This document shows positions 57,023 through 64,000 of a stretch of DNA of 64,000 nt, in pieces. The position numbers were made by a program, and so were the translations under genes. This stretch comes from Rubinisphaera italica (GTDB taxonomy: Bacteria; Planctomycetota; Planctomycetia; Planctomycetales; Planctomycetaceae). The DNA is taken from assembly GCF_007859715.1 (NCBI RefSeq), contig NZ_SJPG01000001.1, positions 2,816,728 to 2,880,727 of the forward strand, given 5' to 3'. The notes under the pieces are model-generated. The model saw nothing but the letters and a program-made list of their open reading frames with translations, was not told the origin of the DNA and made no database searches. Every line of letters begins with the position of its first letter. The stretch's first letter is position 1.

Positions 57023-58954
57023 TTGAACCGAATCCTTGAAAACCCGCCGCGAGTTCTCTCTGTCATCCCGCCGATGACTCAGTTAAATACTCCGTATCCT
57101 TCGACTGCATATCTGACCGGGTTTTTGCGGTCCCGGGGAGTCGATGCCGTTCAGGAAGATCTGGCACTGGCATTGGTGTTGAAACTGTTGTCATCGACCG
57201 GTTTGCAAAGTGTCTTCGGGCAGATCGAGACCATCTCAAATCCATCTCCTGTCGTCAGCAATTTCTGCGAACAGTATGACAAATATGTTGCTACGATTGA
57301 TCGTGTCATCGCCTTCCTTCAAGGGGGCGATCCCACACTGGCGCATCGAATTATTAGTCGTATGTTTCTTCCTGAAGGGGCTCGATTTGACACACTCGAT
57401 GCCTATGAAGACGAGGACGATGGCGGCGATCCTCTCGGATGGGCATTTGGAGCGTTAGGGGTTCAGGATCGGGCCAGGCATTATGCGACTCTTTACCTCA
57501 GCGACCTCGCCGACGTCCTGCGTGAAGCCGTTGATCCACGATTCGAATTTGTTCGATATGCAGAATCACTTGCCGCCAGTCAGCCGACTTTCGATCCGCT
57601 GGCTGAGGCCTTGATCGCCCCCATGAATCTCGTTGACACGACCCTGCGAGATTTGACTCTGGCTGCCATTTCTCGACATCAACCGAATGTCGTGCTCGTG
57701 TCGGTTCCGTTTCCCGGGAACGTGTACGCAGCATTCCGAATTGCTCAGGCCATTAAATCCAAAGACGCCGGTATCATCACGATTTTGGGTGGCGGGTTCG
57801 TGAATACCGAATTAAGGGAGATGACTGAACCCCGCGTATTCGACTATTTCGATTACATCACGTTGGATGATGGCGAGCGTCCTCTCGTGGCGTTGCTGGA
57901 ACATTTTCGTGGCGAGCGACCACGGCATCAATTGGTGCGAACTTTTGTTCGAGAGGAAAACTCGACGACCAGCTATTCTGGTGCAGTTCAATATATCAAT
58001 CATCAGGAACCTGATGTGCCATTCGCTGAAGTCGGCACTCCGACATGGGACGGTCTACCGATCGATCAGTATTTATCGACACTGGACATGCTCAATCCCA
58101 TGCACCGATTGTGGTCCGATGGTCGCTGGAATAAGCTGACCGTCGCTCACGGTTGCTATTGGAAGAAGTGCAGTTTTTGCGATGTGACACTGGACTACAT
58201 CGGTCGTTACGACGGAGTTGCAGCGAGCACATTGGTGGATCGAATCGAATCGATCATTCAGGAAACAGGACAGACGGGGTTTCACTTTGTAGATGAAGCT
58301 GCACCGCCAAAAGCACTCAAAGCGATGGCGAAAGAACTGCTCCGACGTAATGTGACAGTCTCCTGGTGGGGGAACATTCGCTTCGAAAAATCATTCACCC
58401 CAGAACTGTGCGAACTGCTGGCCGACAGTGGCTGCATCGCCATTTCCGGTGGTCTGGAAGTTGCCTCGGACCGACTGTTAAAGCTGATGAAAAAAGGCGT
58501 TTCGGTTGATCAGGTTGCACGGGTGACCCGAGCCTTCACGGATGTCGGCATTCTTGTACATGCCTATCTGATGTATGGATTTCCGACACAAACGGTGCAA
58601 GACACCGTCGATGCTTTGGAGTATGTCAGGCAGTTGTTTGAGGAAGGCTGCATCCAGTCAGGCTTCTTCCATCGCTTCACCTGCACCGTTCACTCACCCG
58701 TGGGGAAAAAACCGGAAGAGTACAGCATTGAACTGGCCCCATTGCCTGCAGTTTCCTTCGCAAAGAATGACATTGATTTTATCGACCCGACTGGCGTCAA
58801 TCACGATTCCCTCGGCGTGGGACTTAACAAAGCGTTGTACAATTTCATGCACGGAGTCGGTCTGGACGACGATATTCGCAGTTGGTTCGAGGACAGAGTT
58901 CCGCGATCAATAGTGAAGCGAGACTTTATTGCTCAAGCTCTCTGTAAAAAATGA
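57023..58954 (+). CDS. B12-binding-type radical SAM protein
   Basis: A 643-residue cytoplasmic protein. Residues 10-300 form a cobalamin-binding-like Rossmann region (PRVLSVIPPMTQLNTPYPST; later LVSVPFPGNVYAAFRIAQ, ITILGGGFVNTEL) without the DxHxxG motif that binds B12 base-off. The radical SAM domain starts near residue 370 with HGCYWKKCSFCDV. The cysteine spacing is CX4CX2C, one longer than the canonical CX3CX2C. SAM-site elements follow (VSWWGNIRFEKSF, AISGGLEVASDRLLKLMKKG). The start is TTG 57023, with GGGG about 12 bases upstream; the next Met would cut into the conserved region. Substrate unknown; neighbours give no hint. Confidence 0.87.
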   Translation: MNRILENPPRVLSVIPPMTQLNTPYPSTAYLTGFLRSRGVDAVQEDLALALVLKLLSSTGLQSVFGQIETISNPSPVVSNFCEQYDKYVATIDRVIAFLQGGDPTLAHRIISRMFLPEGARFDTLDAYEDEDDGGDPLGWAFGALGVQDRARHYATLYLSDLADVLREAVDPRFEFVRYAESLAASQPTFDPLAEALIAPMNLVDTTLRDLTLAAISRHQPNVVLVSVPFPGNVYAAFRIAQAIKSKDAGIITILGGGFVNTELREMTEPRVFDYFDYITLDDGERPLVALLEHFRGERPRHQLVRTFVREENSTTSYSGAVQYINHQEPDVPFAEVGTPTWDGLPIDQYLSTLDMLNPMHRLWSDGRWNKLTVAHGCYWKKCSFCDVTLDYIGRYDGVAASTLVDRIESIIQETGQTGFHFVDEAAPPKALKAMAKELLRRNVTVSWWGNIRFEKSFTPELCELLADSGCIAISGGLEVASDRLLKLMKKGVSVDQVARVTRAFTDVGILVHAYLMYGFPTQTVQDTVDALEYVRQLFEEGCIQSGFFHRFTCTVHSPVGKKPEEYSIELAPLPAVSFAKNDIDFIDPTGVNHDSLGVGLNKALYNFMHGVGLDDDIRSWFEDRVPRSIVKRDFIAQALCKK

Positions 58955-59043
58955 ACACAATGACTTTGAAAAATCACGGATAAGAGCATGCTGCTTCATG
59001 AAGTGACATGCGAAGTCATGACTCCAGCCAAAACGATAGTCAT

Positions 59044-61401
59044 TCAGCTCTCGTCTGCAACATCTTCCTGCGAGAACAGTCTGTTTGCTTCATTCAACAG
59101 GAACGTGGTATCCATGAACGGTTCGTAGCCGATGTCCTGCCAACGAACCATGCCGTTGCCATCAATGAGAAACGTCCCGTGGAGCGGCTGATTCTCGAAA
59201 TCGTCATAGACACGAAACGCCTTGAACACATTGAGTGATTCATCTGAAACGAGCGGAATCGGGAGTTGCTCTTCGTTGTAATTGTCGATCGATTGCTTGA
59301 GCTTGGGATGGCTATCAGTGCTGATGGCGATCATCGAAAGTCCTGCGTCTTCGAACTCTTTGACTTTCGGTGCGAAGGCCTGCAATTGTTCGGCACAATG
59401 CAGGCAACCAAACCCCAGATAGAAGATCACGATGTGCGGCTGCCCTGAAAACTCGGCAGACGAGCGTGGGTTTCTCTCTGAGTCCGACAGCACCCAACTG
59501 GGAGCAGCGGAGGGACGCCAGCGGAATGGTCCGAGAGAGTTGAGATCCGGCCGTTCCCCTACATCGCCTGCAGGTAGCGACTTCACACGCCAATCGCTGT
59601 CGTAGCCGAATTCCGTGGCGATTGGTCCCAGACGCGCGAAGACGGGAACATCCAGATCGATCTGGGGTGAGAGTTTTCGAAGTTCTTCGAACGCTGTTCG
59701 AGAATCCTTCTTCCTGTTGGATAGCCATAAGGTCTCAACAAGGATGGCCAGCGGATACACTTCGTTTTTGTGGGAACTTATATTTTTACGCATTGCCTTG
59801 AGTGCATCTTCCTGATCGCCAGCCAGCCATTGAACTTTCGCCAGATACACAGCATCAACATCATCAGCACCCTTCAGGAGTTCATATCCAGACCGATAGT
59901 CGCCGTTGCCGACGGCTTCATGCCCTTTGAGAACTTTGATTGTCGCGTCCAGTTTTTTAATCTTCGCCTTGATTTCGTCTTGAGCTTTGACAGCCAATTT
60001 CTCGGCTTTGTCCTGATCCGCTTCTTGAGTCTTTGCCTTATCTTCGTCTGCAGCTTCAGTTTGGACTGTTTGCTTTTCTGCTTCAGTCGTTACTTGAGAT
60101 ACCAGCGCCTGCTTCCGGCGATCTAATTCCGCAATCTGAGCCTGACCATTCTGTATGTCACCAGTCTGAAAGTACGCCAGCCCCAGATACCTTAATCGCT
60201 TGATCTGTTCGTCCTCTTTATCGGTCGGCTCAAGGTAGGTAGAGTTTGCCAGAGTAATCATGTCATCCCACAACTCGTAGGTACGCAGGACTTGAAAGAG
60301 CCTCTGCCGTCCGAAATTTGTGCTGCCTTTTTTGGCAAGTGTGTTATACCGAGGATGACGAGGTAGCTCGATCATATTCCTGGCCAGATCGATGGCATCG
60401 TGAACGCGTCCAATATGAATCAGATTGCGGATGAGCCACTCGTTGTTGTGAGCGAAATTGTGAATCTCATCCGGCATCACTCGATCGCGCATCATGTGAG
60501 CATGATCGACTCGCGCCGAAGCTTCCTGTTGCCAGACCGCATCTTCGTATCGATGCAGTTTGGAGTAGATGTGGCCTGGCATGTGCCACATGTGAGCGAT
60601 GCTGGGCGATGTCTGTCCACACAGTGCCGCTGAACTCAAAGCCCTCTCAGGATGTCGCTTGTCCCACAGGTGAATTCGAAAGTGATGAGCGGAATGCATC
60701 GGCTCGACTTCGAAAATTTCCTGTAGCAGAGCCTCTGCTGCCAGATAACTCGTACTCGAAGATTTTGACTCCCACAAATGCAAAGCCAGCAAGGCCTTTG
60801 CCTCCAAATCCTCGGGATGCTTCAGTAGAATATCCTCAAGTGCCTTCGTGAAGGCATCGTTTCTTTTTTCTTTCTCTTTGCTGTCCGCTTTGACGTAGGC
60901 ATCCAACGCGTTGATGTACATAATTTCGCGTTCATTGGCTTTGCCCTTTCGCTTAATCGCCTCTTCCATGAACCCTTTCGCACGCTCGGCGTTTTTTCGA
61001 TTCGCCATCGCCGCCCCCCAGTACGTCATCGCGCAATCCGGATCGAGTGATGCAGCATGTCGGAAAGATCGTTCCGCTTCGAAATACCAGAACCCGAACA
61101 ACTGGCCAAGCCCCTGGTCGAAGAAACTTTGAACCACAGGATTTTCTGTGCTAACTGGGAAGCGGACACGACCGGTTCCTCCCATGAGATAGGCCTGCTG
61201 ACGAGGCCCCTCGTTAAACACGTCGCCATGAAAAGAATGCCCCTCCAAGATCTTGTCGACCTCATCGGATTGTCCCTCCTGAAGTTCCGTCTGGCTTGAT
61301 TTCGCTGCGGTCGTTTCCTCGCCGGCGAGATTCGAAACGAAAATACCGAAAGCGAGCAAACATACGAGGGATCGGAGAAAGCGTATCGCATTGGACAACA
61401 T
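59044..61401 (-). CDS. TPR protein with C-terminal AhpC/TSA-type redoxin domain
   Basis: A 785-residue exported protein. The signal peptide is MLSNAIRFLRSLVCLLAFGI; starting at 61401 (GGGA about 8 bases upstream) rather than 61434 avoids a polar extension. Residues 60-600 are TPR-like repeats, beginning FFDQGLGQLFGFWYFEAERS and SLDPDCAMTYWGAAMAN, with a Lys/Gln/Ala-rich coiled segment at about 440-500. The last 150 residues are a peroxiredoxin/thioredoxin-like domain with IVIFYLGFGCLHCAEQ; the CLHC pair is a plausible redox site. Family members with this front end are common in planctomycetes. Its role may be envelope thiol redox or c-type cytochrome maturation; unproven. Confidence 0.87.
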   Translation of the reverse strand: MLSNAIRFLRSLVCLLAFGIFVSNLAGEETTAAKSSQTELQEGQSDEVDKILEGHSFHGDVFNEGPRQQAYLMGGTGRVRFPVSTENPVVQSFFDQGLGQLFGFWYFEAERSFRHAASLDPDCAMTYWGAAMANRKNAERAKGFMEEAIKRKGKANEREIMYINALDAYVKADSKEKEKRNDAFTKALEDILLKHPEDLEAKALLALHLWESKSSSTSYLAAEALLQEIFEVEPMHSAHHFRIHLWDKRHPERALSSAALCGQTSPSIAHMWHMPGHIYSKLHRYEDAVWQQEASARVDHAHMMRDRVMPDEIHNFAHNNEWLIRNLIHIGRVHDAIDLARNMIELPRHPRYNTLAKKGSTNFGRQRLFQVLRTYELWDDMITLANSTYLEPTDKEDEQIKRLRYLGLAYFQTGDIQNGQAQIAELDRRKQALVSQVTTEAEKQTVQTEAADEDKAKTQEADQDKAEKLAVKAQDEIKAKIKKLDATIKVLKGHEAVGNGDYRSGYELLKGADDVDAVYLAKVQWLAGDQEDALKAMRKNISSHKNEVYPLAILVETLWLSNRKKDSRTAFEELRKLSPQIDLDVPVFARLGPIATEFGYDSDWRVKSLPAGDVGERPDLNSLGPFRWRPSAAPSWVLSDSERNPRSSAEFSGQPHIVIFYLGFGCLHCAEQLQAFAPKVKEFEDAGLSMIAISTDSHPKLKQSIDNYNEEQLPIPLVSDESLNVFKAFRVYDDFENQPLHGTFLIDGNGMVRWQDIGYEPFMDTTFLLNEANRLFSQEDVADES

Positions 61402-61795
61402 AGGTGGTTCCCATCGGTGAGAATCGGCTCGCACGTACTCCGAAGTGAGGCAACAGGAATTTAGAGACGTGAGCCAATAGGTAGATTTCTCATGCTATCT
61501 GAATAAACCCAACCGTTCAACTGCCCGGCTATCCAGCCAGGCGTCTGGGCTAACGCGTTCTCAACAATTCCAACCGGATATTTCCATATCAAACGCTGCG
61601 GGATTGGCCTGACGATGCACTTCTTCGATCAGAGAGTTCGACAATCATTGGTGCAATTGAGTCATTACTTTCCGGCAATGCTGACTTTTCTTCGTTAAAT
61701 AATTACAGTATGGAAACTGAGGGAATTCTTGTCCGCCTGTCTTACATCTCAGGGGATGAATCGTAAATGCGAGATCGAAGCGCTTTGTCCTGCAA
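61402..61795. other. Divergent intergenic region
   Basis: About 395 bp between the TPR-redoxin and the membrane glycosyltransferase-like genes. No gene or repeat supported; a small GGCT/AGCC hairpin around 61530 is not significant. Confidence 0.35.
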
Positions 61796-63733
61796 ATGGT
61801 TTTACTGATGTCGCAATCTAAACTCTCATTCTATCCCCGAATTCGCAGGCTATTCCGATGGCGTACGGAATGGATCGTGATTCTTGCCGGATTGATTGTC
61901 CGTGTGTGCTATCTGTCCATGCTGACAAGAACTCCGCTTTGGGAATACTATCATGCGGATCATGCATTTTATAAAGTCTGGGGGTTGTCAATTGCACAGG
62001 AACAACTTTCACAGGGCCATTTGTTTGAACAGGGACCGCTTTATGCCTACTGGCTGGGGGGCCTGTATTATGCAGTTGGCGATTCTGACGCAATGATTGT
62101 AAGCCTACAGATGCTTGCAGGAATTCATTTGGGGTGCGTAATCTTCTGGATCGGACGTCGCCTCTGGAATGAACAAGCCGCAGTTTTAGCGGGTTTACTG
62201 GCAGTCACTTACGGCCCGCTTCTTTATTTTGAGGGGCTGGTCATGAAGTCCTGGTTATCTCCCTGGCTCACGGCTTGCGTCTGTCTCCTGATGCTCAAAG
62301 TACTGGACGAGACGAATAACAACTCTTCCCGTTATGGGAATTGGGAGCGGGTCTTCTATTGCTCACTGGCAGGAGGATTGACAGGATTGCTCTGCCTGGT
62401 GCGAGAAAATCATCTTCTGATGCTGGTTCCTGTTGCACTGACGATCTGGTTGGGAATGAAGCCCCTCTCACGTTTCCAACGAGCAGGGTTAATGAGTATT
62501 GCTCTGGTAACCTGTTTGTGCGTTACCTTGCCAGCGACATTGCACAATACGATCGTTGGGAGACAACTGGTGTGGATCACTTCTGGTGGTGGAGAAGTCC
62601 TGTTCATGGGCTGGGGGCCGGAAGCAACGGGATACTATCAAAATCCTTCCTTTGTCCGGCCAGATCCATTTCTGGAGCATGAAGATTTTCGGCTCGAAGC
62701 TTCGCGAAGATTGGGGAAGCCTGTCAGTTATGCCGAGTCATCTTCCTTTTGGAGCCGTACAGCTATTCAGGATATGGTCACGAACCTTCCGCGGTCCCTG
62801 CAGTTATTGATCCGAAAATCGGTCATTCTGCTCAATGATTACGAGATTCCCGATAGCGATTTTTATGCCGTGGCGAAGCAAATCCATCCGCTACTCCAAT
62901 ACTTGCCCACTTGGAGTTGGCTCATAGGGTTGGCGGTCATTGGTCTGTTTCTGGGAATAGGAAACGATCGTCGGTTCCTGATCGTGGCAGGGTTTCTCCT
63001 CGTCCATGTGTTGACGATTTTACTCACCTATAACTTCTCTCGCTTTCGGTTGGGAATGACACCATTCCTGTGTCTGTTTGCCGCAATAGCAATTGTCTGG
63101 ATTCTTCGAGGATCAGAAAAAGGCCCCAGAATTGTAGCCTCTTTTCCCGCACGATTAATGATGCTCGTGGCGGCATTTGTCATCTCGTTGTGGACCTGGA
63201 TGCCACCTCCCGATTATCAGCAGTTGGAATTTGCAGTCATGGAGGAGAACTTTCTCAAAAGATTACAGGATCGGGAATCTTATTACAGAGAGGCTGGAGA
63301 ACTGACAGAACAGAGATCATCCCAGAAAATCAATGCAGACTCCGCATATGAGCTGGGCATTGCCTGGATGAATGCACTACAACCATTTCGTGCAGAAAAG
63401 TGGTTTCGTCATGGACTGGAACAGAATGCGTCTCACTCTCAGTGCTGGTTCTATCTGGGCGTGTTGCAGGCAAAGCGGGGACAGTTTGGCAAAGCGGTCT
63501 CCACTTTTCAGCAGTGTGCAAAAATCGATTCCGCAAATGCTGATGTCTGGGCAAATCTGGGAAGTGCATATTTTCATCAGGCGCTTCAGGGAAATCTCAC
63601 CTTGCAGCAAAGACAAAATTATTTGCTAAGAGCAAAAGACGCCTATCGTTCCGGGCTGGACGTTGAGGCCAAGAACATCACCTGTCTTCAGGGGATCAGG
63701 ATGATTCAATGGGCGTTGCAAGAAGACGATTGA
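61796..63733 (+). CDS. GT39/GT83-like membrane glycosyltransferase with C-terminal TPRs
   Basis: A 645-residue protein. About ten to eleven membrane segments lie between residues 25 and 475. The first periplasmic loop has YYHADHAFYKVWG and then GPLYAYWLGGLYYAVG, which fits the ArnT/PMT-like superfamily; its acidic residue (Asp of HADH) is a candidate catalytic base. Residues 515-640 hold TPR units (AYELGIAWMNALQPFRAEKW, CWFYLGVLQAKRGQFGKA, ADVWANLGSAYFHQAL). It would transfer a sugar from a lipid carrier to a protein or glycan outside the membrane; the acceptor is unknown. A strong hairpin terminator follows the stop by 18 bp. Confidence 0.82.
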   Translation: MVLLMSQSKLSFYPRIRRLFRWRTEWIVILAGLIVRVCYLSMLTRTPLWEYYHADHAFYKVWGLSIAQEQLSQGHLFEQGPLYAYWLGGLYYAVGDSDAMIVSLQMLAGIHLGCVIFWIGRRLWNEQAAVLAGLLAVTYGPLLYFEGLVMKSWLSPWLTACVCLLMLKVLDETNNNSSRYGNWERVFYCSLAGGLTGLLCLVRENHLLMLVPVALTIWLGMKPLSRFQRAGLMSIALVTCLCVTLPATLHNTIVGRQLVWITSGGGEVLFMGWGPEATGYYQNPSFVRPDPFLEHEDFRLEASRRLGKPVSYAESSSFWSRTAIQDMVTNLPRSLQLLIRKSVILLNDYEIPDSDFYAVAKQIHPLLQYLPTWSWLIGLAVIGLFLGIGNDRRFLIVAGFLLVHVLTILLTYNFSRFRLGMTPFLCLFAAIAIVWILRGSEKGPRIVASFPARLMMLVAAFVISLWTWMPPPDYQQLEFAVMEENFLKRLQDRESYYREAGELTEQRSSQKINADSAYELGIAWMNALQPFRAEKWFRHGLEQNASHSQCWFYLGVLQAKRGQFGKAVSTFQQCAKIDSANADVWANLGSAYFHQALQGNLTLQQRQNYLLRAKDAYRSGLDVEAKNITCLQGIRMIQWALQEDD

Positions 63734-63750
63734 TACGGTCAGATCAATAA

Positions 63751-63784
63751 AAAAGAGAACGACTGTTGCCAGTCGATCTCTTTC
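63751..63784. terminator. Strong hairpin terminator
   Basis: A near-perfect stem AAAGAGA-A-CGACTG (63752-63765), loop TTGC, and CAGTCG-A-TCTCTTT (63770-63783), with one A-A mismatch, lies between convergent genes. T residues on one side and A residues on the other suit use in both directions. Confidence 0.75.
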
Positions 63785-63902
63785 GAATTCTGATGACAGT
63801 TGACATCCACTGAGAGAATGTCAGATCACATCAACGTGTATTTTCTGTCATAAATATTATGACCATTCTCATCCATACGCGGATATGCAGTGGCAAAATG
63901 CT

Positions 63903-64000
63903 TTAAAACTCACCAACAACTAAGCCGTCATTCTTGATTCCCAGTTTTTGATAAGTTCCCAAAGGGGAGGCCTGAGAGTTGATATTTTCGCTCAGGAAGT
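63903..64000 (-). CDS. DUF1559 protein, C-terminal fragment at window edge
   Basis: On the minus strand the last 32 codons read [20 protein letters not shown] and end NDGLVVGEF. The start matches the FVSENI block that closes the two complete DUF1559 proteins of this window, and the end matches their VLGEW/VVGEF terminus. The gene continues beyond the right edge, so only the 3' end is seen. Confidence 0.8.
   Translation of the reverse strand, partial: FLSENINSQASPLGTYQKLGIKNDGLVVGEF

Noticed and set aside
1..64000. tRNA, rRNA or CRISPR arrays
   Set aside because: No cloverleaf-like TPsiC motif block, rRNA signature or regularly spaced direct repeat series was seen; the only repeats are dispersed palindromic elements.

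Overview
The window looks like a chromosomal segment of a planctomycete (Planctomycetota, probably family Planctomycetaceae; genus not assignable). Evidence: three DUF1559 pseudopilin-like genes with the N-terminal [16 protein letters not shown] signature, a DUF1501 protein, a PVC-type CxxCH protein with HEAT-like repeats, a giant secreted protein with the LEERLVLS N-terminal tag, many large multiheme cytochromes c, and weak or absent Shine-Dalgarno sites. I see no rRNA, tRNA or CRISPR array.

Layout. 1-3.7 kb is ordinary accessory sequence: the 3' end of a DUF1501 gene, a PLP threonine-dehydratase-like enzyme, a decayed integrase fragment, a strong hairpin, a small lipoprotein and a DUF1559 gene. 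From 3.7 to 45.6 kb almost every gene is predicted to act in or across the envelope. This island holds six multiheme cytochromes (39 CxxCH plus 3 CX4CH motifs, up to 42 hemes). It also holds a four-gene minus-strand operon (24.6-17.3 kb): a b-type-cytochrome-like membrane protein, a decaheme cytochrome, a NuoE-NuoF fusion, and a NuoG-like ferredoxin fused to two cyclic-nucleotide-binding domains and a four-cluster ferredoxin. Export or efflux parts are interleaved: an RND/HlyD adaptor, a GAF-HlyD fusion, a TolC-like lipoprotein, a large beta-barrel, an M50 protease-HlyD fusion and a short SecA. A giant protein with a matrixin motif and two GlcG/HbpS-like domains and a Ser/Thr kinase complete it. 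My reading (inference) is an NADH-driven, nucleotide-sensing electron conduit to periplasmic or surface cytochromes, with dedicated secretion machinery that may build it. I do not recognise it as a described system.

45.6-64 kb is mosaic: MITE-like and palindromic repeats, a lipoprotein/DUF1559 pair and a decayed lipoprotein paralogue, SGNH hydrolase, GH43/GH32-like beta-propeller protein, S9 peptidase, PVC-type dehydrogenase, a B12-binding-type radical SAM protein, a TPR-peroxiredoxin protein, a GT39/83-like membrane glycosyltransferase with TPRs, and the 3' end of a third DUF1559 gene.

Starts were moved from the longest open frame where a signal peptide or Shine-Dalgarno site favoured an internal codon; this is noted per gene.
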